The notes beneath the pieces are model-generated. The model made no database searches, was not told where the DNA came from, and was given only the letters and a program-made list of their open reading frames with translations. This document shows positions 17,085 through 25,221 of a stretch of 49,104 nucleotides of DNA, in pieces (positions within the stretch are counted from its first letter, which is position 1; the number at the start of each line of letters is the position of its first letter). Source of the DNA: Bacteroidetes bacterium HGW-Bacteroidetes-4 (GTDB taxonomy: Bacteria; Bacteroidota; Bacteroidia; Bacteroidales; SZUA-534); assembly GCA_002840905.1 (NCBI GenBank), contig PHDD01000028.1, forward strand, positions 1 to 49,104, given 5' to 3'. A program made the translations under genes and the position numbers.

Positions 17085-18305
17085 ATGAAAAACGCTAAAT
17101 ACCTATTCATAGTTCTTCTTTTTGGGCTTACAAATAAGATGCTTGCCCAGGAAAGTGCAAACAACAATACACTGCTTATTACGAAAGCTTACAATCAAAG
17201 CAAACAAGCCCATAAAGTTTTGGATCTTCTCGACCAGGCCAATCAGGAACTGTCGCCCGATTTGCTCTATGAAAAAGGCAAAGCCTATTATCAAACAGGA
17301 AATATCAAAGAAGCCGCCAATTGTTTTTATCAGCTAAATGAAAAAGAACCAAACAAAGCCGCACTTGAACTGGCCCGTTGTTATGCTCTTTTAAATAAAC
17401 CTGATTTTGCCTGCAACCAAATTGAAGTACATTTGAAACAAAAAGAACGTTTAATGCAACATCAAATAAAATCGGATACAGCTTTTCGTCGGATTGAAAC
17501 CAACGAATGCTGGATTGCGCTTTGGAAAACCGACTGGTACAACAAATACGAATTAATGTATGAAGATGCTTTGTACGAATTCAACAATCAACGTTACGAG
17601 GAAGCTCTGAACATAATAAACGAACTTATTCAAATAAGAAAAACCCAGTATCAGGCCTATGGTTTAAAAGCACAAATCTACCAAAGCTTAGGTGAATATC
17701 AACTCGGATTAAATACCATTGAACAAGCTGTTAATATTCGGCCAAAAAATGCCGAATTCCATGCCATTAAAGCCCAACTGGAATTACACTTACACAAAGC
17801 TGCAAAAGCACTTAAAAGCATCGATAAAGCCCTGCAACTCGACAATACCCAAATAGACTATTATTTCATAAAAACAAAGGCCCTTGCTGAAAAAGACAAA
17901 ACAAAGCAAGCCTTTGAGTCCATAAACTTTTTAACAGAAATTTATCCTGAAACCAAAGTGTTTGTTCTGGCTTCTGCCATTTATTCCAAGGCCAACGAAT
18001 ACCAAATGGCCATAAAAGCTATGAATAAATGTATTGCCATGGAAAAATACAACCACGAGTTTTATAAAAAACGTGGCGACTTGTATTTAACTACCAAACT
18101 TTACGATTTTGCTATTAAAGATTATACCATGTGCCTTGATTTTACCCCTTACAATGGCGAACTTTTTTATAAACGAGGTATTGCCAGGCTGGCTTTAAAT
18201 CAGAACAATGAGGCCTGCTCCGATTTTAACAAAGCCTATTATTATCAGTACATGGAAGCTTACGAATACCTTTTGGTACATTGTAAAAATAATAATCAAA
18301 ACTAA
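17085..18305 (+). CDS. Exported TPR-repeat protein
   Basis: This 406-residue protein starts with a Sec signal peptide cut after KMLA, leaving QES as the mature N terminus. Nearly all the rest is tetratricopeptide repeat, for example LYEKGKAYYQTGNIKEAANCF (about 64-84), YQAYGLKAQIYQSLGEYQLG (about 187-206) and LFYKRGIARLALNQNNEACSD (about 366-386). Such periplasmic TPR proteins scaffold multiprotein assemblies. It begins 11 bases after the T9SS-type secreted protein gene and probably assists its export or attachment. No beta-barrel or PEGA/OmpA domain is seen at the C terminus, unlike PorE/PorW-type proteins. Confidence 0.88.
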   Translation: MKNAKYLFIVLLFGLTNKMLAQESANNNTLLITKAYNQSKQAHKVLDLLDQANQELSPDLLYEKGKAYYQTGNIKEAANCFYQLNEKEPNKAALELARCYALLNKPDFACNQIEVHLKQKERLMQHQIKSDTAFRRIETNECWIALWKTDWYNKYELMYEDALYEFNNQRYEEALNIINELIQIRKTQYQAYGLKAQIYQSLGEYQLGLNTIEQAVNIRPKNAEFHAIKAQLELHLHKAAKALKSIDKALQLDNTQIDYYFIKTKALAEKDKTKQAFESINFLTEIYPETKVFVLASAIYSKANEYQMAIKAMNKCIAMEKYNHEFYKKRGDLYLTTKLYDFAIKDYTMCLDFTPYNGELFYKRGIARLALNQNNEACSDFNKAYYYQYMEAYEYLLVHCKNNNQN

Positions 18306-18430
18306 TTGAAAACCTCTTTTTTTTGAGGGAGCAACGACATTGTTCTAAAAAAATATTATAATCACGTCTGTGTATAATGTTTGTTTTTTTAGTTTTTATA
18401 GTATATTTAACGTTTAAAACCTAAAGCTAT

Positions 18431-18967
18431 ATGGACAATACATTTATTAATGAGCAATGGAAACCATTGCCTCCTGAGTTTTTTGACGATAAAGAAAGAG
18501 TGGAAATTTCCAATTTTGGAAGGTTAAGAAAGCTAAAAAAAAATGAGTTTAAAATTGTGGTGCCATCAAAAATCAAAGGCTACCCAATTGTAAATATTAA
18601 ACTACCCAATGGCAAACGGACCACCAAATACATTCACAAGCTGGTTGGCATGTTGTTTCTTCCGGGTCAGGGGCCCAAACAAACCTTTGTGGTTCATCTC
18701 GATTATAATAAAGAAAACAACCATGTAAAAAACCTCAAGTGGGTTGATCGGGTTGAACTGGTATCGCATCAGTATAAAAACCCCGAATACAAAAAAGGCA
18801 TAGTTCGCTATTCCAAACTTACCGAAACCGATGTTATCCGGCTAAAGAAAAAACTTAAACGCGGAAAAAACCCCCTTTATAAAATTGCCAAAGAATTTGG
18901 AATTACCCATACGCAGCTTAATCGCATCCGTAAAGGTGAAAACTGGGGCCACATAACCATCGATTAA
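18431..18967 (+). CDS. Free-standing NUMOD4-HNH-HTH nuclease-like protein
   Basis: This 178-residue protein has three parts typical of phage and intron-associated nucleases. First is a NUMOD4 motif (EQWKPLPPEFF..VEISNFGRLRKL, about 8-36). Next is an HNH fold (YIHKLVGMLFLPGQG, 67-81; VVHLDYNKENNHVKNLKWV, 87-105) retaining H69, H89, D91, N97 and N101. Last is a C-terminal helix-turn-helix (LTETDVIRLKKKL..IAKEFGITHTQLNRIRKG, about 130-169). It stands alone between an adhesin operon and a cyclase, with no intron, intein or phage genes nearby, so it may be a stranded mobile nuclease or one adopted as a DNA-binding regulator. Codon use does not obviously differ from its neighbours. Confidence 0.8.
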   Translation: MDNTFINEQWKPLPPEFFDDKERVEISNFGRLRKLKKNEFKIVVPSKIKGYPIVNIKLPNGKRTTKYIHKLVGMLFLPGQGPKQTFVVHLDYNKENNHVKNLKWVDRVELVSHQYKNPEYKKGIVRYSKLTETDVIRLKKKLKRGKNPLYKIAKEFGITHTQLNRIRKGENWGHITID

Positions 18968-19043
18968 AAAAACTGTAAAGCAAAATCTTATTCATTATTT
19001 GGGCTGCGAATCAATTACAAAATTTGCCGGATAATGTTTTGTG

Positions 19044-20138
19044 CTATTTTTTAACCAGACTGATATGATAAAACCATGGCCACCATTTTCCGGTTACAAT
19101 TAATTGGTCAGAATCAGGATTATAGGCAATACCATTTAGGACATCAACCGGTTGGGAAAGGTTTTTCTTATTTAGCAGATTCGATAAATCGAGACGCTTA
19201 GTCACCTTACCCGTTACAGGGTTGATAGCAACAATAAAATCGCTACCATATACATTGGCAAAGATTTCTCCTTTAATGTATTCCAACTCATTCAGATTTT
19301 TGATCGGCCCCTGGTTATCATATACCTGAATGCGTCGGATTTCCTGAATATATTCGGTATCGAGAAAATAAATTATTTCAGAACCATCGCTCATTATTAA
19401 CTCCTTGCCATTATTTGTCAATCCCCATCCTTCGGTGGGATAACTAAATTCATACAATAAATCGAAGGTGCTTTTGTTGTAGACAAAACCCACCTGATTT
19501 TGCCAGCTTAGTTGGTAAATTTTATTACCCATCAGGGTTATACCTTCGCCAAACACATCGTTCGGAAGGTTTACGCTTTGTACAACGCCTCCATTTTCCA
19601 GATTGAGTTTAAATAGCTTTGATTCGCCATATTGACCAGTTCCTTCATATAAAAAACCTTCGGAAAACTCCAGTCCTTGGGTAAACGAACGGACATTGTG
19701 CGGATATCTTTTTTCAACTTTATAAGAGTAGTTAACTGGTGGTATGTCGGAATTAAAAACCAATGCTAAGGTTTTTGAGGTCTGAAGCGAATCACCCCAA
19801 TAGAAAGTGAGGTTCGAGTTATTTTTCCCCAGTTGAAACGGTGCATTGATGAATTGCAAGGTTGTACTTTGGGGAAAAAGAGTTTTCCAATATATTGAAT
19901 TTATGCTCATCCGGATGGAATCGGGTAAAGTCTCAAGGCTTGTTTTAAACTGAATATTTACCGGTTCACCAATTACCTGAATGGATTCTGAAACCGTTAA
20001 ATCAACAGGAATGCTCCTTTTTATATTTTGTGTGCTCGTAAGATTTTGATTTTTATGCACCTTCTCTTTTTTCGTTGTGCTCGTAGCACATGAAAAAACA
20101 AACAAAAGGCTCAACAATAAAATAAAAAGATGCCTCAT
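19044..20138 (-). CDS. Glutaminyl-peptide cyclotransferase, beta-propeller type, lipoprotein
   Basis: This 364-residue protein has a lipobox (FVFSCATS, Cys17) and an N-terminal Ig-like part (about 45-130), then the five-bladed propeller of plant/bacterial glutamine cyclotransferase (Pfam Glu_cyclase_2 type). Diagnostic pieces are YPHNVRSFTQGLEFSEGFLYEGTGQYGES (about 148-176), GEGITLMGNKIYQLSWQ, the TEGWGLTNNGKELIMSDGS blade, LNELEYIKGEIFANVYGSD and LNGIAYNPDSDQLIVTGKWW. It converts N-terminal Gln of exported proteins to pyroglutamate in the periplasm or at the surface. This fits the many Ala-Gln signal junctions seen in the window. It appears to be a single-gene transcript; the N-terminal extra domain is usual for lipoprotein members in Bacteroidota. 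Confidence 0.92.
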   Translation of the reverse strand: MRHLFILLLSLLFVFSCATSTTKKEKVHKNQNLTSTQNIKRSIPVDLTVSESIQVIGEPVNIQFKTSLETLPDSIRMSINSIYWKTLFPQSTTLQFINAPFQLGKNNSNLTFYWGDSLQTSKTLALVFNSDIPPVNYSYKVEKRYPHNVRSFTQGLEFSEGFLYEGTGQYGESKLFKLNLENGGVVQSVNLPNDVFGEGITLMGNKIYQLSWQNQVGFVYNKSTFDLLYEFSYPTEGWGLTNNGKELIMSDGSEIIYFLDTEYIQEIRRIQVYDNQGPIKNLNELEYIKGEIFANVYGSDFIVAINPVTGKVTKRLDLSNLLNKKNLSQPVDVLNGIAYNPDSDQLIVTGKWWPWFYHISLVKK

Positions 20139-20228
20139 AAGTTTTTAATTTTGGCGAAAATACAAATACTTTTCTTAAAGCAAAAACCCTGCTTTGTAAT
20201 CAAAAGCTGACATCGCACCCGCCATAAT

Positions 20229-20263
20229 AAAAAAAACCGCCCAAAAAAATTAGACGGTTTTCC
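20229..20263 (-). terminator. Rho-independent terminator
   Basis: AAAACCG (20233-20239) pairs with CGGTTTT (20255-20261). Read on the minus strand the stem is followed by a run of T, so it ends the transcript of the LPP20-like gene at 20285-21589. Confidence 0.6.
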
Positions 20264-20284
20264 ATAATTTACCAATCTGTTTTA

Positions 20285-21589
20285 TTACCAACTGGTAGTA
20301 ATATCCTGGTTATACATTTTATAAATACTTTTCTCTCCGGTTTTCACCGATTTGTAATGAATGGTTCCTTTTATCATGGGATATTTCTTTGCGGCATAAA
20401 CATCCTTGGCTAAAGCCTGATCAATCTGTAGCTTCAAATCGTGTTTGCCTTCGCCCGAAAACTCCTGATTCAAATTATCGATAATCACAGGAGCTTCGTT
20501 ACCAAAATTCAAAATTACTTTTTCAATAATAAAAGGCGTAGAGTATTTCGATGTCAACGGGATATTGCAATTTACCCCCGCTATTTCAGTTCCCAGATCG
20601 TTTCCTCCGCTTAAATTAATAGCGTTGTTCACAAAAATGTCAATCTTTTCAGCATTGATATTAAAGTAGAAAGTACTGGAGGCCTTACCATACGCCGTTA
20701 AAAACTCAGCAACAATACTGTTGTCCGGATCTTCGTAACACTCATCATAAGTATAGCTTACCACCCACTCACGGCCTTTACTCCGAACATCGGTTATCTT
20801 GGCACAATTCGAACGTATTTTTGGTTTGCGGCTGGTGGTAACTACCCGGTCACCAATACGTAGCGACATGCGAACTTCGCCCAAAGTATTGTTAATGGTT
20901 TCAACCGAAACATTTTTCATCATATCTTTTAGTTTGGCAATGCCAACATTGGCTTTGTCTCTGCGGGGATCCACATCAATAAACCCTTCGCTCAAAGCCT
21001 TAAGTTCCTTTTCTGTCTGACTCATTTCTTCCAAGCTCTCCATCACATCAATCTTGGCAAGCAGGCCTTCCAATTGTTCTGTTAAAGCGCGGTCAGCTTT
21101 CTCGAACTCCATAATCAGCATTTTAAGCTGCGCCTGCGAAAACGGGTACTTCATGTGGTAGTAATATTTCAAACCTGCCGGTTCTTCAACTTGCTCCCAA
21201 TAAAAAGCTTCTACATTAGTAAGGGAAATTCCTTTTATATAAGGAATATCAGCCGCACGGGTTTTAGTGGCTGTTTGAAAACTTTCGGCGTATTGCGAAT
21301 TGTTGTTTTGTGTTTGCTCGCTGCGGAAATATTCGCTACTGGTTTGAATGTTTTCGGCAACAGAGCTGATAATTTGTTCTTTTACTTTTGCCAGGCATTT
21401 TTGCTGGGCATCTTCGAGCCCGGTACTTGATGCAACGGCTATTACATATCCTTTTTCAAGGCCATTCACCCAGGCGGGTTGTTTGCGCTCGCTGCTTTCT
21501 TTTACTTTTCGTTTTTGCGCCTGACACTCGTTTACCGTGGCAACAGTAAGTGAAAACATCAGAGCAAATAACATAATTATACTTTTCAT
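20285..21589 (-). CDS. Exported LPP20-like envelope protein
   Basis: This 434-residue protein has a signal peptide cut after ECQA, leaving QKRK. An LPP20/FlgP-like region (about 37-190) begins PAWVNGLEKGYVIAVASSTGLEDAQQKCLAKVKEQIISSVAENI, compare the W-V-x..A-V-G/A-S..A..KA..A..I pattern of those lipoproteins. A helical middle (about 165-235) and a strand-rich C-terminal half without recognised domains follow. No lipobox is present. The function is unknown. It follows the smaller LPP20-like lipoprotein gene (21725-22285) after a clear terminator, so the two are separately transcribed. Similar proteins are encoded in the 29714-34745 cluster. An imperfect -7 box (TATCTTTA on the minus strand, about 21636-21643) lies upstream. 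Confidence 0.65.
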   Translation of the reverse strand: MKSIIMLFALMFSLTVATVNECQAQKRKVKESSERKQPAWVNGLEKGYVIAVASSTGLEDAQQKCLAKVKEQIISSVAENIQTSSEYFRSEQTQNNNSQYAESFQTATKTRAADIPYIKGISLTNVEAFYWEQVEEPAGLKYYYHMKYPFSQAQLKMLIMEFEKADRALTEQLEGLLAKIDVMESLEEMSQTEKELKALSEGFIDVDPRRDKANVGIAKLKDMMKNVSVETINNTLGEVRMSLRIGDRVVTTSRKPKIRSNCAKITDVRSKGREWVVSYTYDECYEDPDNSIVAEFLTAYGKASSTFYFNINAEKIDIFVNNAINLSGGNDLGTEIAGVNCNIPLTSKYSTPFIIEKVILNFGNEAPVIIDNLNQEFSGEGKHDLKLQIDQALAKDVYAAKKYPMIKGTIHYKSVKTGEKSIYKMYNQDITTSW

Positions 21590-21670
21590 TGTGTCTGAAT
21601 TAAATGGGTTGAATCGAATTTTCTACGAATAAAGATACATTATTTTTAACATTTGTAAAGGTATCTTCTG

Positions 21671-21710
21671 TTAAAAAAAAATCAGCAACATGGGTTGCTG
21701 ATTTTTTATC
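21671..21710 (-). terminator. Strong rho-independent terminator
   Basis: AATCAGCAAC (21680-21689), loop ATGG, GTTGCTGATT (21694-21703) form a perfect 10-bp stem followed by nine T on the minus strand. It ends the transcript of the gene at 21725-22285. A run of T on the other side allows some bidirectional action. Confidence 0.85.
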
Positions 21711-21724
21711 TTTCGATTTAAATA

Positions 21725-22285
21725 CTAATATTCAGCATCTAAATTTTTCATTTCTTCGTCGAATTTCTCACGGAATTTCTCACGATCGTACATTACTTCC
21801 AGTTTTTTGTCTCTGGAAATACCTTTGTCGATACCGTTGTAGATAACATCTTTGCTCACTTCAAGAGCCATAAAAGTTTCATAACCTCCACCTTCGGCTT
21901 CAAAAGTTTTTTCGCAAATAATGGTTACATCGGCCAACTGTTGGTTTACTACGTCGCGGGTCATGTTTTCAAAAGTTTGTGAAAACTCAGAAGCACCCCC
22001 AGCGTCCATTTCGTTAGCATAGCGCTCTGTTACAGACTTAATTTTAGAGCCAATTAACGAAGCCAAACGAGCTTTAGTTAAGGTAAGGGCTTTTTCGCGC
22101 GACATAGCCATATCAGAACTTTTTCCCACATTACTTGCACGGAAAAATTCTGCATCTGAACGTCCTTTATCGGCACACGGAATAGTTATTTCCTGACGAC
22201 CTTTTGCCAAGTCCTTAGTACCTCCGCATGATGTTAGCGTTGCAACTGCAGCTACTGCTAAAATAAAAAATGCTACTTTTTTCAT
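21725..22285 (-). CDS. LPP20-family lipoprotein
   Basis: The frame opens at 22330, but the lipoprotein signal MKKVAFFILAVAAVATLTSC starts at 22285, which I take as the real start (186 residues, Cys20). The mature part has the LPP20 pattern: FFRASNVGKSSDMAMSREKALTLTKARLASLIGSKIKSVTERY-like helix (about 48-92), then strands ADVTIICEKTFEAEGGGYETFMALEVSKDVI and a charged C-terminal helix ending KNLDAEY. LPP20/FlgP/CsgG-related lipoproteins are outer-membrane or periplasmic structural components in other phyla. The role here is unknown. It is monocistronic, with a strong terminator downstream. Confidence 0.8.
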   Translation of the reverse strand: MKKVAFFILAVAAVATLTSCGGTKDLAKGRQEITIPCADKGRSDAEFFRASNVGKSSDMAMSREKALTLTKARLASLIGSKIKSVTERYANEMDAGGASEFSQTFENMTRDVVNQQLADVTIICEKTFEAEGGGYETFMALEVSKDVIYNGIDKGISRDKKLEVMYDREKFREKFDEEMKNLDAEY

Positions 22286-22425
22286 AATGTTAAAAATTTT
22301 GATAGATAAATCGATTAAAACAAATTTCAATAATATATTTCAATTTTACAAGTACAAGATGATGATAATATAAAAAGGTTGCTTTACTTTTTTTTTACAA
22401 TATAAAAAAAATTATGTCAACTCTG

Positions 22426-22456
22426 TTGTATAGCACCAAATGTATTGTTAAATTTG
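22426..22456 (+). promoter_or_regulatory. Bacteroidota-type promoter of the small acidic lipoprotein
   Basis: TTG (22426-22428), 20 bases, then TAAATTTG (22449-22456), a full match to the -33/-7 architecture. Transcription would begin near 22463, leaving about 25 bases of leader before the ATG at 22489. Confidence 0.7.
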
Positions 22457-22488
22457 ATTCGTTGAATAACCTATAAATTTTATTATCA

Positions 22489-22692
22489 ATGAAAAAACTA
22501 CGTTTTTGGAGTCTCGCCTTAGTTGCGTTAGCCTTTGTAACTTTGTATTCATGCAATACAAGTGGAAAAAAAGAAGTTAAAGAAGAAGTGGTTGAAGAAG
22601 TAGTAGAAGAAGCTGCAACCGAAGAAGTTGTTGCTGACACCGTTGCTACTGAAGAAACCGTTGAAGAAGTTGTTGAAGAATCTGTAGAATAG
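22489..22692 (+). CDS. Small acidic lipoprotein
   Basis: This 67-residue protein has a lipoprotein signal (MKKLRFWSLALVALAFVTLY, Cys22). The mature peptide of about 45 residues is almost entirely Glu, Val, Ala and Thr, with EEVVEE-type repeats (KKEVKEEVVEEVVEEAATEE). It would be a membrane-anchored, highly acidic, probably helical or disordered tail. It has its own promoter (22426-22456) and terminator (22712-22745), so it is expressed alone, and abundance is plausible. No known family is recognised; similar short Glu-rich lipoproteins occur in Bacteroidota. The opposite-strand frame is a shadow. Confidence 0.8.
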   Translation: MKKLRFWSLALVALAFVTLYSCNTSGKKEVKEEVVEEVVEEAATEEVVADTVATEETVEEVVEESVE

Positions 22693-22711
22693 ATTCTTTG
22701 GGTGTTTAAAA

Positions 22712-22746
22712 GAGGGGGCAGTTTTCACTAATTGCCCTTTTTTTAT
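22712..22746 (+). terminator. Rho-independent terminator
   Basis: GGGCA (22716-22720, extended by G-T pairs) pairs with TGCCC (22733-22737), followed by a run of T. The T-run overlaps the stop codon of the converging queA-like gene. Confidence 0.65.
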
Positions 22747-24005
22747 TTTCCCGGTATCATTAGGCAGCTATCGCCATAACTCAAAAAGCGAAAATCGTTT
22801 GCCAGGGCAAAATCGTAAACCTTAACCCAATCGGCACCAATAAAAGCTCCTATTAATAACAGTAAAGTACTCTTGGGCTGATGAAAATTGCTTATCAGGC
22901 GATCAATCAGTTTAAAAGAATATCCCGGAGCTATCATAATAGCTGTTGAAGCCATAACATAATCCTTACCCGATGTCAAAAAATGCCTGTGTAAAGCTTG
23001 TAAAGTTTCCTCAACACTATATTTTGTTTCCAAATGGTAAGCTTCCCATTGGCCCAATTGCATTTGTTCCACTGGTATTACCGCTCCCGAAAGGATTTTA
23101 ACACCCATCCAGTAAAGGCTTTCCAGAGTGCGTACCGTTGTGGTTCCGACCGCAGTGATATTCCCCAGATGCTCCAACAAAACCGGAATAGTTTGCGCAT
23201 TAATTACAAAGTGTTCGGCATGCATGTTATGTTCCATTATTATATCGGCCTTCACCGGTTTAAAGGTTCCAGCACCCACATGCAGGGTAACTTCGTGGCT
23301 CTTTATTTTTTTATTCCGGAGCGATTCAAAAACACTGGAGGTAAAATGTAACCCGGCAGTAGGTGCAGCCACAGACCCTTTATGTTGCGAATAAATGGTT
23401 TGGTAGGTTTCTAAATCACTGGCTTCGGCCTCCCGATTCAAATACGGTGGAATCGGAATATTGCCTTCGTGTTCCAGAATCTCACTAAAACTCAATACCG
23501 GGTTATCCCAGCTGAACCGGATGATTTGCTCATCGCCAAAGGCTTCCAGCTTTTCAGCAATCAAAAGGCATGAGCGGGTATTTATCAGCACCTTTTTACT
23601 CAGGGTTCCGCTTTTCCATTTTTTCAGATTCCCCACAATGCAATACCAGGAGCATAAGATGCTTTGCGAAAAAGAAAGATTGTAATCGGATGGCTGATGC
23701 GGTTCAAGACAAAATATCTCGATGCGGGCACCGGTTTCCTTAAAAAACTCCATACGCGCCCTGATAACTTTGGTATTATTCGATACCAACAAACTCTGAT
23801 CTGGTAAAAAATCACTCAAATTGTGAAAACGAGCCTGCGAAATTTTGCCCGATTGATAAATCAGTAATTTTGATGCATCGCGCCGTGAAAGCGGGTACTT
23901 CGCAATGCGTTCATCGGGCAAATCGTAATTGTAATCATCAATTTTTATTTGTTGCAGTTCCCTAAACCAGCTTGTTTCATTTCCCATTTTTTCCAAATTA
24001 ATCAT
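22743..24005 (-). CDS. queA: QueA-family tRNA ribosyltransferase-isomerase, long variant
   Basis: QueA transfers and isomerises the ribosyl part of S-adenosylmethionine onto preQ1 in tRNA to make epoxyqueuosine. Hallmarks are YNYDLPDERIAKYPLSRRDASKLL, LLVSNNTKVIRARM, GSVAAPTAGLHFT, HVGAGTFKPVKADIIMEHNMHAEHF (read in parts), VGTTTVRTLES and FHQPKSTLLLLIGAF. At about 420 residues it is longer than the usual 340-360. The extra residues lie mainly in the 95-190 segment, including EPHQPSDYNLSFSQ. Bacteroidota often carry such a second, longer QueA paralogue, so the exact reaction is an inference. Starts at 24035, 24005 and 23987 are all possible; I prefer 24005, which has GGAAG five bases upstream. 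A queuosine-precursor transporter gene lies at 35315. Confidence 0.85.
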   Translation of the reverse strand: MINLEKMGNETSWFRELQQIKIDDYNYDLPDERIAKYPLSRRDASKLLIYQSGKISQARFHNLSDFLPDQSLLVSNNTKVIRARMEFFKETGARIEIFCLEPHQPSDYNLSFSQSILCSWYCIVGNLKKWKSGTLSKKVLINTRSCLLIAEKLEAFGDEQIIRFSWDNPVLSFSEILEHEGNIPIPPYLNREAEASDLETYQTIYSQHKGSVAAPTAGLHFTSSVFESLRNKKIKSHEVTLHVGAGTFKPVKADIIMEHNMHAEHFVINAQTIPVLLEHLGNITAVGTTTVRTLESLYWMGVKILSGAVIPVEQMQLGQWEAYHLETKYSVEETLQALHRHFLTSGKDYVMASTAIMIAPGYSFKLIDRLISNFHQPKSTLLLLIGAFIGADWVKVYDFALANDFRFLSYGDSCLMIPGK

Positions 24006-24042
24006 CAGCACTTCCATCTGCTTAAAGCTGTGCAAAAATAGT

Positions 24043-24050
24043 TAACTTTG
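24043..24050 (+). promoter_or_regulatory. -7 box for the DUF2027-Smr gene
   Basis: TAACTTTG matches TAnnTTTG exactly in the divergent gap between the queA-like gene and the Smr gene, 40 bases before the ATG at 24091. The -33 region is poor. Confidence 0.5.
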
Positions 24051-24090
24051 CCTTTCATTAAAAAATATATTAATAATTAGCTTATATAAC

Positions 24091-25158
24091 ATGGAAATTC
24101 AAGTTGGCGATAAAGTGCGTTTTTTAAACGATGTGGGAGGCGGCATCGTTTCAAGAATTATTGATCGGAGAAGTGTAATGGTAACCAACGAATATGGTTT
24201 TGAGGTGCCATCGCCTGTAAACGATTTGGTTGTAATTGAACACGCCGATTTATATGACGAAAGCCCCAAAGCAAACAACGTACCGGCACAAAACCATGCC
24301 CAGGAAACCAGTGAAGTGCTGGTTGACACCCGAGAAATATTTTTCCCCGAAGTGAGTTTCGATAAAAATAACGGCGACCTAATCAATATTTTTTATGCCT
24401 TTGTTCCCCAGGGTCGCCCCGGAAACAGCGATTTGAACGTGTTCTTAATTAACGACAGCAACTACAACATGCTTTACACCATTATTGGACAGGATGCCTC
24501 AGGCGAAATCTATACGCTTGCTGCAGGGATTCTCGAAGCCAATACCAAAGAGCAAACCGAAACTCTGGCTTTTGCATCGGTAAATGAAATTCCCGAATAC
24601 CATTTTCAACTGCTGTTTTATCAAAAGAAAAATTTTAATTTAAAAGAACCGGTATCGAAAACCATAACCTATAACCCGATAAAGTTTTTTAAAGAACGGA
24701 CTTATCAGGAGAACGACTTTTTTGATACCCCGGCCATTCTATTCCCGGTTTACACCGATAACCCGATTGAAAAAGAGCTGGTTTCGCTTTCAGAAAATGA
24801 GCTAAAAAAGATTATTCTTGAAAAAGAAAAAACCGAAAACAAAGCAGTTTACCAGTCTCCCAAAGCAAACGAAAACCAGATTATTGAAGTTGATTTACAC
24901 ATTCACGAACTGCTCGACGATTTCAGAGGGCTGAGCAATGCCGAAATTCTTGAAGTGCAGATGGAGCATTTTAAATCGAAGCTCGAAGATGCCATTCATA
25001 CCCATGCAAAGAAAATTGTTTTTATTCATGGGGTTGGCAACGGTGTATTGAAAATGGAAGTTCGGAAAGAACTCGACCGTCGTTCAAAAAGGCTTACATA
25101 TCAGGATGCCTCGTTTAAAGAATATGGATACGGGGCAACTCTGGTTCAGATTAAATAA
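24091..25158 (+). CDS. DUF2027 and Smr domain protein
   Basis: This 355-residue cytosolic protein has an N-terminal KOW/SH3-like start (VGDKVRFLNDVGGGIVSRI, about 5-23), a DUF2027 beta-sandwich (about 75-240), and a C-terminal Smr domain (about 265-355) with EVDLHIHELLDDF, KIVFIHGVGNGVLKMEV and a final YGYGATLVQIK. Smr domains, as in MutS2, cut or bind nucleic acids such as branched DNA or stalled-ribosome mRNA. The D-L-H and H-G-x-G motifs are present. The DUF2027-Smr combination is characteristic of Bacteroidota. It is followed by an aldehyde dehydrogenase gene 63 bases on. Confidence 0.92.
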   Translation: MEIQVGDKVRFLNDVGGGIVSRIIDRRSVMVTNEYGFEVPSPVNDLVVIEHADLYDESPKANNVPAQNHAQETSEVLVDTREIFFPEVSFDKNNGDLINIFYAFVPQGRPGNSDLNVFLINDSNYNMLYTIIGQDASGEIYTLAAGILEANTKEQTETLAFASVNEIPEYHFQLLFYQKKNFNLKEPVSKTITYNPIKFFKERTYQENDFFDTPAILFPVYTDNPIEKELVSLSENELKKIILEKEKTENKAVYQSPKANENQIIEVDLHIHELLDDFRGLSNAEILEVQMEHFKSKLEDAIHTHAKKIVFIHGVGNGVLKMEVRKELDRRSKRLTYQDASFKEYGYGATLVQIK

Positions 25159-25221
25159 TTTTTAATCCGGTCGTATGCACTAAACCCTGCTATTTTTACA
25201 AACACAACAAACCGAACCACT

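Noticed and set aside
22286-22330. Start of the LPP20 lipoprotein at 22330
   Set aside because: It would bury the lipoprotein signal that begins at 22285.
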